Part shown: piece after piece, positions 1 to 6,543 of the stretch | How the letters are laid out: every line of letters starts with the position of its first letter | Position numbering within the stretch: position 1 is the stretch's first letter | Origin: an uncultured Peptococcaceae bacterium | GTDB lineage: Bacteria; Bacillota; Limnochordia; Darwinibacteriales; Darwinibacteriaceae | Reading direction: 5' to 3' | Length of the DNA stretch: 14,116 nt | Assembly: GCA_937988745.1 (NCBI GenBank) | Contig: CALKAR010000172.1 | Coordinates: 1 to 14,116 of the forward strand | Translations under genes and position numbers: made by a program | The notes under the pieces: generated by a model | What the model saw: the letters and a program-made list of their open reading frames with translations, nothing else | What the model was told of the DNA's origin: nothing | Database searches by the model: none

Positions 1-55
1 AGGCACAGGACTTTGACTCCTGCATTCCCTGGTTCGAGTCCAGGCACCCCAGCCA
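1..55 (+). tRNA. tRNA-Gln (TTG), 5' end outside window
   Basis: This is the 3' part of a tRNA. The anticodon arm has stem CAGGA (6-10) paired with TCCTG (18-22), and the 7-base loop between them reads CTTTGAC, giving anticodon TTG at 13-15 (Gln). A T-arm with the GGTTCGAGTCC pattern follows, then the acceptor 3' strand and an encoded CCA at 53-55. The 5' acceptor strand and most of the D-arm lie before the window. It is the first visible member of a five-gene tRNA array. Confidence 0.93.
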
Positions 56-59
56 TGTT

Positions 60-135
60 GCCCAGATAGCTCAGTTGGTAGAGCAGGGGACTGAAAATCC
101 CCGTGTCGCTGGTTCGATTCCGGCTCTGGGCACCA
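60..135 (+). tRNA. tRNA-Phe (GAA)
   Basis: A complete 76-nt cloverleaf. The acceptor pairs GCCCAGA (60-66) with TCTGGGC (125-131), followed by discriminator A and an encoded CCA. The anticodon loop CTGAAAA at 91-97 gives GAA (93-95), which is Phe. The T-arm has GGTTCGATTCC. It starts only 4 nt after the Gln tRNA, so the two are probably processed from one transcript. Confidence 0.97.
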
Positions 136-146
136 CTTTTCTTCTT

Positions 147-223
147 GGTTCCTTAGCTCAGTTGGTTAGAGTGCTGCCTTGACATGGCAGAGGCCGCTGG
201 TTCGAATCCAGCAGGAACCACCA
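147..223 (+). tRNA. tRNA-Val (GAC)
   Basis: A complete 77-nt cloverleaf. The acceptor pairs GGTTCCT (147-153) with AGGAACC (213-219), followed by A and an encoded CCA. The anticodon stem CTGCC/GGCAG encloses loop TTGACAT, giving anticodon GAC at 181-183 (Val). The T-arm GGTTCGAATCC is canonical. Confidence 0.97.
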
Positions 224-236
224 TCTCAAATTATAC

Positions 237-312
237 GCCCCCATCGTCTAGCGGCCTAGGACACCGCCCTTTCACGGCGAAGGCACCGGTTCAAATCCGG
301 TTGGGGGTGCCA
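237..312 (+). tRNA. tRNA-Glu (TTC)
   Basis: A 76-nt cloverleaf. The acceptor pairs GCCCCCA (237-243) with TGGGGGT (302-308), including a G:U first pair, followed by G and an encoded CCA. The anticodon loop CTTTCAC at 269-275 gives TTC (271-273), which is Glu. The outermost anticodon-stem pair is a C-A mismatch (CCGCC against GGCGA). That is a small departure, and the rest of the fold is intact. Confidence 0.96.
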
Positions 313-317
313 TATTT

Positions 318-393
<76 letters not shown>

Positions 394-403
394 TTCAGGT
401 TCG

Positions 404-433
404 AAAAGATCGGGATTATCCCGGTCTTTTTTT
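404..433 (+). terminator. Rho-independent terminator of the tRNA array
   Basis: A hairpin pairs GATCGGGA (408-415) with TCCCGGTC (419-426) around a 3-base loop. It is followed by seven T residues (427-433) and preceded by four A residues. It separates tRNA transcription from the dehydrogenase operon downstream. Confidence 0.88.
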
Positions 434-474
434 ATTCTCTAACCAAATTCTGACTTAAGCTTTATGAATTGAGA

Positions 475-503
475 TTGAAAATCATTCTCAAGTGTGGTAT
501 GTT
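475..503 (+). promoter_or_regulatory. SigA-type promoter of the pdh operon
   Basis: The -35 box TTGAAA (475-480, 5 of 6 consensus) and the -10 box TATGTT (498-503, 4 of 6) are 17 bp apart. TGG directly precedes the -10, making an extended -10. Transcription should begin near 510. The leader to the proposed TTG start at 564 is then about 55 nt and can form a weak hairpin at 516-535. This placement argues against any pdhA start codon upstream of about 510. Confidence 0.7.
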
Positions 504-563
504 AAGCATGCAGCTCCTCCATTTTTTGATGGTGGAACTATTTTGAGGAAAGGGTGGTCAGTA

Positions 564-1649
564 TTGCTTATTGAACGTTTTGACCCTCTGAAAGGTGAAA
601 TGCTGCGCATCATGAACGAAGAAGGCCAGATCATTGCTCCCGATCTGAAGCCTGATCTAAGTGATGAGCGAGTCCTCGAGCTGTACAAGGTCATGCTTCT
701 GACCAGAGCGGCAGACACAAAGGCACTGCAGCTTCAGAGGCAGGGCCGGATGCTGACTTACGCACCCAATACAGGACAGGAGGCAGCTCAGACAGCTTCG
801 GCCGCCGCCTTGGGTGAGAATGATTGGTTGGTACCTGCTTTCCGAGAGCTCGGTGCCTGGCTGATGAAAGGAGTCAGCTTAGAAACGATTTACCTCTATT
901 GGTATGGTAATGAGTGGGGCAGCCATTTCCCTGAAGACGTTCGCATGCTTCCGATTTCCATTCCTATTGGTTCTCAGCTGAATCACGCTGTGGGCCTTGC
1001 CATGGCGTCAAAATATAAAGGAGAAAAGGATGTTGCACTTAGTTACGTTGGTGATGGTGGTACGTCTATCGGAGACTTCAGTGAGGCTCTAAACTTTGCT
1101 GGTGTCTTTGATGCTCCCGTAATCTTCTTCGTTCAGAACAACCAGTATGCCATTTCAGTTAAGCGTCAGTTGCAGACTAAAGCTGCAACTCTAGCACAAA
1201 AGGCTGTAGCAGCTGGTATTCCAGGTATTCAAGTGGATGGTAATGATCTATTCTCCGTTTATGCAGCTGTAAGTGAGGCGGCAGAACTTGCTCGTGCAGG
1301 TCAGGGTCCTACGCTGATTGAGGCATACACTTACCGCTTGGGAGCCCACACTACTTCCGACGATCCGACCAAGTATCGGGAAGATGAAGAAGTAGCACAA
1401 TGGAGTGTCAAGGACCCAATCAAACGCACTAAGCAGTACTTGATCGATAAAGGTCTCTGGAGCGACGAACAAGATAAAGCTCAAATTGCTGAGTACGAAG
1501 ACTATGCTCTTGAAGTGTTCCGCAAGATCGAAGAGAATGGTGAGCCAGAGGTGGAAGACCTCTTTAAGTACACCTACAAGGAAATGCCGGAGCATCTCGA
1601 AGAGCAGCTCAATGAATACCTCCAGTACCTTGAAGGGAAGGTGAAGTAG
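564..1649 (+). CDS. pdhA: Pyruvate (2-oxo acid) dehydrogenase E1 component, alpha subunit
   Basis: With E1beta this decarboxylates pyruvate using thiamine diphosphate and reductively acetylates the lipoyl group of E2, in the cytoplasm. The 361-residue product has the E1alpha layout: NEEG near the N-terminus, GRMLTYAPNTGQEA (61-74), the TPP/Mg motif GDGGTS (163-168) ending at QNN (191-193), and the substrate-loop stretch YRLGAHTTSDDPTKYR (257-272). The reading frame stays open back to a GTG at 492, but that codon overlaps the -10 box and has no ribosome site. TTG 564 is preceded by GGAAAGGGTGG at a 6-nt distance and gives the usual family length, so I chose it. It is the first gene of the operon, and one base separates its stop from pdhB. 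The GAHTTSDD loop also resembles branched-chain 2-oxo acid dehydrogenases, so the substrate is inferred mainly from gene order. Confidence 0.9.
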   Translation: MLIERFDPLKGEMLRIMNEEGQIIAPDLKPDLSDERVLELYKVMLLTRAADTKALQLQRQGRMLTYAPNTGQEAAQTASAAALGENDWLVPAFRELGAWLMKGVSLETIYLYWYGNEWGSHFPEDVRMLPISIPIGSQLNHAVGLAMASKYKGEKDVALSYVGDGGTSIGDFSEALNFAGVFDAPVIFFVQNNQYAISVKRQLQTKAATLAQKAVAAGIPGIQVDGNDLFSVYAAVSEAAELARAGQGPTLIEAYTYRLGAHTTSDDPTKYREDEEVAQWSVKDPIKRTKQYLIDKGLWSDEQDKAQIAEYEDYALEVFRKIEENGEPEVEDLFKYTYKEMPEHLEEQLNEYLQYLEGKVK

Positions 1650-1650
1650 T

Positions 1651-2628
1651 ATGGCCCTCTTAAACCTGATCAGTACGATTAACCATACCCTCGATTTTGA
1701 AATGGGTAGGGATGACCGGGTTGTTGTTTTTGGCGAGGACGTCGGCGTCGAGGGTGGCGTTTTTAGAGCCACCGTCGGACTGCAGGAGAAGTATGGTGCC
1801 GACCGGTGCTTTGACACGCCTTTGGCAGAAGGTGCCATTGTGGGTATGGCAGTGGGAATGGCAATCAATGGTCTAAGGCCAGTCGCGGAAATCCAGTTTT
1901 CCGGATTTATGTACCCTGCCTACAACCAGATTGTTTCTCATGTAGCCCGTATGAGGAACCGTACGCGGGGCCGTCTCCATCTCCCCTTAGTTATTCGCAT
2001 GCCTCACGGTGGTGGAATTCGAGCCCTAGAACACCACTCCGAAAGCTTAGAGACCATCTTAGGGCATATTCCAGGCCTAAAGATTGTTGTACCCTCTACC
2101 CCCTATGATGCTAAGGGACTCCTTCTTTCCGCAATTAGAGATGATGATCCAGTCATCTTCTTTGAACCCTCGAAGATCTATCGGGCCTTCCGTCAGGAAG
2201 TTCCTGAAGAAGACTATACAATTCCAATCGGTAAGGCCAAGGTTGTACAAGAAGGAGAAGCTGTAACGGTCGTAACCTGGGGTGCATATGTCCATGAGAC
2301 CCTCAAGGCGGCTGAACAGCTGGCCAGTGAAGGCATCGATGCTGAGATTATTGACCTTAGGACCATTTCCCCTATTGACAGGGATACGATCATTAAGTCG
2401 GTAAAGAAGACTGGCCGGTTCGTAGTAGTGCATGAAGCCATGAAGACCTATGGCCCAGGCGCTGAGCTCATTGCCTTGGTAAACGAAAAGGCATTCCTCT
2501 ATTTAGAAGCCCCGCCAACTCGTTTAACAGGCTTTGACATCACTATCCCGCTGCCAAGAGGCGAGCATCATTACTTCCTCGATGCAGACCGTATTGCTGC
2601 CGGTATCCGTAAGGTTGTCAACTTTTAG
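1651..2628 (+). CDS. pdhB: Pyruvate (2-oxo acid) dehydrogenase E1 component, beta subunit
   Basis: This is the partner of E1alpha in the alpha2beta2 thiamine-diphosphate enzyme. The 325-residue protein is full length. Visible family landmarks are FGEDVGVEGGVFRAT (27-41), DTPLAEGAIVG (55-65), whose Glu60 is the expected cofactor-activating glutamate, ALEHHSES (125-132) with the conserved active-site histidine near 129, PSTPYDAKGLL (148-158), and a C-terminal transketolase-type domain from about 200. The start ATG lies one base after the pdhA stop. Its ribosome site (GGGAAGGTG) sits inside the end of pdhA, which suggests translational coupling. The GGGIRALEHHSES and LTGFD segments look closer to my recollection of Thermus/Thermoplasma-type 2-oxo acid dehydrogenases than to Bacillus PdhB, so a branched-chain substrate cannot be excluded. 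Confidence 0.92.
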   Translation: MALLNLISTINHTLDFEMGRDDRVVVFGEDVGVEGGVFRATVGLQEKYGADRCFDTPLAEGAIVGMAVGMAINGLRPVAEIQFSGFMYPAYNQIVSHVARMRNRTRGRLHLPLVIRMPHGGGIRALEHHSESLETILGHIPGLKIVVPSTPYDAKGLLLSAIRDDDPVIFFEPSKIYRAFRQEVPEEDYTIPIGKAKVVQEGEAVTVVTWGAYVHETLKAAEQLASEGIDAEIIDLRTISPIDRDTIIKSVKKTGRFVVVHEAMKTYGPGAELIALVNEKAFLYLEAPPTRLTGFDITIPLPRGEHHYFLDADRIAAGIRKVVNF

Positions 2629-2639
2629 GGGGTGAGACA

Positions 2640-3935
2640 GTGTTAGAATTCAAATTTGCCGACATTGGTGAAGGCATCAACGAAGGTGTCATCCTAAAGT
2701 GGCTGGTTGAAGTAGGCCAAGAAGTCAAAGAAGGAGATTCTCTCTTCTTGGTTGAGACAGATAAAGTGAACGCAGAAATTCCTTCACCGGCAGATGGGCG
2801 GATTGCCGCCCTTCTGGCCAATGAAGGAGATCTGATAAACGTTGGCCAGGTAGTCGTGCATATCGACACCGGCGATGGCCAAACCGCTGCAGCTCCGCAG
2901 GCTGCTGAACAGGTAGAACCTGTAAGCGAAGGTGAAGACGATGATGCCGGGGCAGTGGTCGGGGCTCTCGTGAGTTCCTCAGCAGTGCTGCCTTCCAGTG
3001 CTGAGCGGGCCGAGGAGCCGCGGCCAGCTTCCGAGAACCGCAGAAAAGTGTTAGCGACTCCTGTTGCCCGTAAGCTTGCCCGTGACCTTGGGGTTGATAT
3101 TACAACCATTGAGGGCACTGGCCCTGGCGGCCGTGTCATGAAGGAGGATATACGTCGTGCGGCCGCTCAACAGGCGCCGGCTCAGGAACCAGTTCAAGCA
3201 GCACCTGTTCAGGCAGCTCCGCTGCCAGAAGGGCCTAATGAAGAGCGCATACCTCTCAGAGCTCTTGACAAAGCGATTGCCCGCAACATGGCTCAGTCGA
3301 AGCGGGAAATTCCACACGCTTACGTCATGAAGGATGTGGATGTGACAGAACTGGTAGCCTTCCGAGCAGAGGCGAAGCTGCTAGCAGAAGAGCGCGGTTT
3401 GAAGCTCACTTACCTGCCGTTTATCGTGAAGGCTGTTACTCTAGCTCTCAGGGAATACCCGAGAATAAACGCCAGCTTTGATGAAGCCGGACAGGTCATT
3501 GTCATGAAGGGTGACTTCAACATCGGTATCGCAGTCGATACCCCTGATGGCCTATTAGTACCGGTATTGAAGCATGCTGATCGCCTAGGCATCTTCGGTC
3601 TTGCAGAGCGGATGAATGAGCTGATCGAAGCTGCTCGCAGCCGGACAGTATCCCTAGACGATCTGCAGCAGGGTACCTTTACTATCACCAATTACGGTGC
3701 GGTAGGAGCAGACTCGGGCATTCCCGTTATTCGGCCTCCTGAAGCAGGCATCCTTGGCGTAGGAGCCATCGGCAAGCGTCCGGTCGTAGGACCAGATGAT
3801 GAGATTGTAGTTCGGCAGATCCTACCTCTAACAGTCAGTTTTGACCACCGTTTCGTAGATGGGGCTACTGCCGGCCGGTTCTTGACAAAGGTAGCAGAAT
3901 ATCTGCAGGATCCTATGCTGTTGATGCTGAGTTGA
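2640..3935 (+). CDS. pdhC: Dihydrolipoamide acetyltransferase, E2 component
   Basis: This is the core of the complex and passes the acyl group from the swinging lipoyl arm to CoA. The 431 residues show the standard order. One lipoyl domain (about 1-78) has lipoyl Lys42 in ETDKVNAEIPSP. A flexible Ala/Gln/Glu-rich linker (80-130) follows, then a peripheral-subunit-binding domain (about 135-173, ATPVARKLARDLGVD and GTGPGGRV). A second Ala/Pro/Gln linker (174-198) leads to the catalytic domain (about 200-431) with the DHRFVDG active-site motif, His403 and Asp407. The start is GTG at 2640, with GGGGGTGA just upstream and an 11-nt gap after pdhB. There is only one lipoyl domain, which is typical of Gram-positive E2 proteins. 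The acid linker stretch GEDDDAG (98-104) is unremarkable. Family membership is certain, and the acetyl rather than branched-acyl substrate is inferred. Confidence 0.93.
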   Translation: MLEFKFADIGEGINEGVILKWLVEVGQEVKEGDSLFLVETDKVNAEIPSPADGRIAALLANEGDLINVGQVVVHIDTGDGQTAAAPQAAEQVEPVSEGEDDDAGAVVGALVSSSAVLPSSAERAEEPRPASENRRKVLATPVARKLARDLGVDITTIEGTGPGGRVMKEDIRRAAAQQAPAQEPVQAAPVQAAPLPEGPNEERIPLRALDKAIARNMAQSKREIPHAYVMKDVDVTELVAFRAEAKLLAEERGLKLTYLPFIVKAVTLALREYPRINASFDEAGQVIVMKGDFNIGIAVDTPDGLLVPVLKHADRLGIFGLAERMNELIEAARSRTVSLDDLQQGTFTITNYGAVGADSGIPVIRPPEAGILGVGAIGKRPVVGPDDEIVVRQILPLTVSFDHRFVDGATAGRFLTKVAEYLQDPMLLMLS

Positions 3936-3948
3936 GAGGAGGATGCAT

Positions 3949-5325
3949 GTGGCTCAATATGATATAGCAATCTTGGGTGGCGGCCCTGGTGGGTATGTGG
4001 CCGCCATCCGGGCGGCTCAGCGAGGCGCAAAGACTGTGCTCATCGAAAAGGAGGCGCTTGGTGGAGTCTGCCTGAATGTAGGCTGCATTCCTACTAAGAC
4101 GCTTCTCAGGAGTGCTCAAGTTTACCAGGATATAGTAGATGCAGCTAATTTCGGTGTGATTGTCAATGGAGAGGTCAAGCTTGATTGGCCAACCATGCTC
4201 AGCCGGAAGAACAAGGTTGTCCAGCAGCTGACGAGCGGTGTCACTCAGCTTCTTAAAGCCAACGGTGTCGATGTTAGACATGGGTACGGTGTTGTGCAGG
4301 ACAAGAACACCATTATAGTCGATGGAGAAGAGATCAAAACGAAGAATTTGATCATTGCCACCGGCTCCCGGCCCACCATCTTGCCCATTCCAGGACTGCA
4401 GGAAGCCATGGACAGCGGCATTGCGGTAGACAGCACCGGAGCTTTAGCTTTTGAAACGATCCCTGAACGCTTTATTGTAGTGGGCGGTGGGGTAATCGGT
4501 ATAGAGTTTGCCGCCTTGTTCAGTACCTTAGGATCCAAGGTTACAGTGCTTGAAAAGTTCAGCATTCTCAACGGGCTCGACAGCGATATTCAAAGTCAGA
4601 TGCGGCGCTTCCTCAAGCGTAGAGGCGTTGAGATCTTTGAAAGCGCCGATGTTCAGCGTTTTGAAGGTTCGAAGGTGTTCGTAGAAGTCGGCGGTGAAGT
4701 ACGCGAATTTGCAGGAGACTCGATTCTTATCTCGTTGGGGCGCAGACCCAACATCGATGCAGTTGCTGATTTGGGCCTGGAACTCGACAAGGGAGGCATC
4801 AAGACCAACGCTAAACTCGAGACCAACGTGCCCGGGGTGTATGCTATCGGGGATGTGAACGGCAAGCAGATGCTTGCCCACACAGCTTCGGCTGAGGGGA
4901 TAGCCGCGGTAGAGAACATTCTAGGCGGCTCTGCGGAGATTGACTACAACAAGATTCCCGCCTGCGTTTATTCATTTCCTGAAATCGCTGTAGTAGGACT
5001 AACCGAAGAACAAGCCAAAGAACAGGGCTATGATGTCCAGACCGGAATGTTCCCCTTTGCAGCGAACGGCAAAGCTTTGGCAGAGGGGCAGACTGAAGGG
5101 TTCGTTAAGATTGTAGCTGACAAGCAGTACGGTGAGGTATTGGGCATCCATATTGTGGGTCCTAATGCCACTGACCTCATAGCAGAGGCGGCAAATGCTC
5201 TGCAGCTGGAGAGTACGCTGTACGACCTAGCAGAAACAGTGCATCCTCACCCGACCCTCTCTGAAGCAGTTATGGAAGCGGCCCATGTAGCCCTTGGCCA
5301 GCCTATCCACGTAGCCAAAAGATAA
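3949..5325 (+). CDS. lpdA: Dihydrolipoamide dehydrogenase, E3 component
   Basis: This flavoprotein reoxidises dihydrolipoamide on E2 and makes NADH. The 458-residue protein has the FAD motif GGGPGG (10-15), the redox disulfide CLNVGC (Cys41, Cys46), the NAD-binding motif GGGVIG (179-184), the FAD-contacting AIGDVNG (299-305), and the C-terminal HPHPTLSEA with catalytic His434 and Glu439. An ATG at 3943 is in frame, but the ribosome site GAGGAGG (3936-3942) touches it with no spacer. GTG at 3949 is 6 nt downstream of that site and gives a normal N-terminus (MAQYDIAILGGG), so I chose GTG. It is the last gene of the operon, 13 nt after pdhC, and is followed by a strong hairpin. A role in other 2-oxo acid complexes or the glycine cleavage system is also possible. 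Confidence 0.95.
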   Translation: MAQYDIAILGGGPGGYVAAIRAAQRGAKTVLIEKEALGGVCLNVGCIPTKTLLRSAQVYQDIVDAANFGVIVNGEVKLDWPTMLSRKNKVVQQLTSGVTQLLKANGVDVRHGYGVVQDKNTIIVDGEEIKTKNLIIATGSRPTILPIPGLQEAMDSGIAVDSTGALAFETIPERFIVVGGGVIGIEFAALFSTLGSKVTVLEKFSILNGLDSDIQSQMRRFLKRRGVEIFESADVQRFEGSKVFVEVGGEVREFAGDSILISLGRRPNIDAVADLGLELDKGGIKTNAKLETNVPGVYAIGDVNGKQMLAHTASAEGIAAVENILGGSAEIDYNKIPACVYSFPEIAVVGLTEEQAKEQGYDVQTGMFPFAANGKALAEGQTEGFVKIVADKQYGEVLGIHIVGPNATDLIAEAANALQLESTLYDLAETVHPHPTLSEAVMEAAHVALGQPIHVAKR

Positions 5326-5330
5326 CTTTC

Positions 5331-5402
5331 CTCAAAAAAGAGACAGTGCTTGTTTCCCAATGAATCAGGGAACATGCACTGTCTTTATTATTCTCTTTTT
5401 TA
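5331..5402. terminator. Bidirectional terminator between lpdA and lplA
   Basis: A long hairpin pairs AGACAGTGC (5341-5349) with GCACTGTCT (5376-5384), with inner pairing of GTTTCCC (5352-5358) to GGGAAC (5368-5373). On the plus strand it is followed by a T-rich stretch ending in six T residues (5396-5401). On the minus strand it is followed by six T residues (complement of the A run 5334-5339). It therefore serves both convergent transcripts. Confidence 0.88.
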
Positions 5403-6386
5403 GTCAAACAAGCAGTTTAGGAACTCTTCTGGTTTGATACCTAAGCAGTATTGGGAGAAGTCCATTTCAGTCAATACCGCAGACACGTCAGTTCTTCTGT
5501 ATGGAGTCCCATTGAGCCTTTCGGCCAGCTCATCTATGGGCAGAGTGCCGAAGAAATCCCCAAAGATCTTCATGTCTTGAATGAGTCCGCTGATGATATT
5601 GAAGTGGAGCTCAAGCTTCCCTCCAGCGAAGCGCTGTTCTTTTATAATCTCGCACTCAGGGGATTCACCGAAATTCCACTCCCATTTGTCATAACGCTCG
5701 GCCTTGATTCTCTCAACCTCGGCAATCTGCTCAGGAGTGAGGATGATATCGGGCCCCGTCTGCTCTTCCTGCATGAATTTCAAGAGAACTTCCTTGAACT
5801 CTTCAATGGTGATGGGTGTTTTCAGATAAGGGTAGATGTTGGTCACCCGGCTGCGCACTGACTTAACACCCTTGGATTGGAGCTTATCTGCTTTAACGTT
5901 GAGAGCTTCCTGCACCACTGTTAAGTCTGAGTTGAAAAGGATTGTGCCGTGGTGAAGGAGGCGGTTTTTGGCCCAGTACTGTGCGTTACCGGAGAATTTT
6001 TTCCCATCAATTGTTATGTCATTACGCCCCGAGAATTCAGCTTTAACACCGAGACTCTGCAGCGCACGTACAACCGGGCGAGTGAAAAACTCGAAGTTGC
6101 TCACCACACCTTTTTCGCCATCGACGATGAATGTGAAGTTGAGGTTGCCCAAATCATGGTAAACGGCACCGCCGCCGGACAGCCTGCGGACAACATGGAT
6201 GTTGTTCTCTCGCACGTACTTCATATTTACCTCTGCCAGCGTGTTCTGATTGCGCCCGATTACCACTGTTGGTTCATTCTGCCAGATAATTACATACGGG
6301 TGGCTCGGATCTAGATAGTTAATCGCGTACTCCTCTAGAGCGAGATTAAACTGGGGAAGTTTGCTGTCATTTACTATGCGGATCAT
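5400..6386 (-). CDS. lplA: Lipoate-protein ligase A
   Basis: It activates free lipoate with ATP to lipoyl-AMP and attaches it to lipoyl lysines, here most likely Lys42 of the neighbouring E2. The 328 residues match the full-length two-domain bacterial ligase. The lipoate/ATP-binding motif RRLSGGGAVYHDLGN is at 67-81. The DGKKFSGNAQY segment (127-137) carries the expected catalytic lysine, Lys130. HHGTILFNSDL (145-155) follows, and a C-terminal accessory domain begins at about residue 245. The ATG is preceded by GAAGGTG at about 4 nt. A near-consensus promoter lies 35-63 bp upstream, so it is transcribed alone, converging on the pdh operon. The pairing implies that the cell scavenges lipoate. 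No lipoate synthase genes are visible here, but they could lie elsewhere. Confidence 0.94.
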   Translation of the reverse strand: MIRIVNDSKLPQFNLALEEYAINYLDPSHPYVIIWQNEPTVVIGRNQNTLAEVNMKYVRENNIHVVRRLSGGGAVYHDLGNLNFTFIVDGEKGVVSNFEFFTRPVVRALQSLGVKAEFSGRNDITIDGKKFSGNAQYWAKNRLLHHGTILFNSDLTVVQEALNVKADKLQSKGVKSVRSRVTNIYPYLKTPITIEEFKEVLLKFMQEEQTGPDIILTPEQIAEVERIKAERYDKWEWNFGESPECEIIKEQRFAGGKLELHFNIISGLIQDMKIFGDFFGTLPIDELAERLNGTPYRRTDVSAVLTEMDFSQYCLGIKPEEFLNCLFD

Positions 6387-6420
6387 GGGGCACCTTCTTT
6401 CTACTGGTTCTTCTAGGAAA

Positions 6421-6449
6421 ATCTTACGTTACACGCTAAGTAATGTCAA
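6421..6449 (-). promoter_or_regulatory. SigA-type promoter of lplA
   Basis: Read on the minus strand, a perfect -35 TTGACA (6449-6444) is followed by a 17-bp spacer and the -10 box TAAGAT (6426-6421, 5 of 6). The predicted start is near 6414, leaving a leader of about 28 nt before the lplA ATG. An 8-bp TTACGTTA box (6424-6431) overlaps the -10 and the spacer, a position where a bound repressor would block initiation. Confidence 0.8.
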
Positions 6450-6516
6450 CTTGGTGCCGTATGGTGCAAAGTAGTGCGGCAGGAACCTTCAGTTTCTCTG
6501 CGAAGTAATAACGTAA
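6424..6516. repeat. Inverted pair of 8-bp boxes (TTACGTTA / TAACGTAA) in the divergent lplA-bgl region
   Basis: TTACGTTA lies at 6424-6431, inside the lplA promoter. Its exact reverse complement TAACGTAA lies at 6509-6516, shortly before the ribosome site of the beta-glucosidase gene. Centres are 85 bp apart, about eight helical turns. One copy beside each divergent gene suggests a shared regulator, but 8 bp repeated once could occur by chance. Confidence 0.3.
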
Positions 6517-6543
6517 CATTTATTTCTTCGAGAGGGTGGTTTT

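Noticed and set aside
492..563. GTG 492 as the pdhA start
   Set aside because: It overlaps the predicted -10 box, has no ribosome site, and adds residues not typical of E1alpha.
511..563. Leader hairpin or attenuator before pdhA (CCTCCAT with ATGGTGG)
   Set aside because: The stem is short with a central T-T mismatch and no T tract follows. It is too weak to call a regulatory element.
1248..1868. 206-codon open frame on the minus strand across the pdhA-pdhB junction
   Set aside because: It lies antisense to two certain genes, and its translation shows no family features. It is a coding shadow.
2618..3139. 173-codon minus-strand frame rich in Ser, Thr, Pro and Arg opposite pdhC
   Set aside because: Low-complexity composition is expected from the complement of the E2 linker, and it has no independent support.
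3943..3948. ATG 3943 as the lpdA start
   Set aside because: The ribosome site GAGGAGG directly abuts it, leaving no spacer. GTG 3949 has the correct distance.
5451..5861. 136-codon plus-strand frame opposite lplA
   Set aside because: It lies entirely inside the well-supported lplA gene, with no ribosome site or recognisable motif.
6450..6543. Sigma promoter for the beta-glucosidase gene
   Set aside because: Candidates such as TAATAA and TAACAT lack any acceptable -35 at 16-18 bp, so I did not call one.
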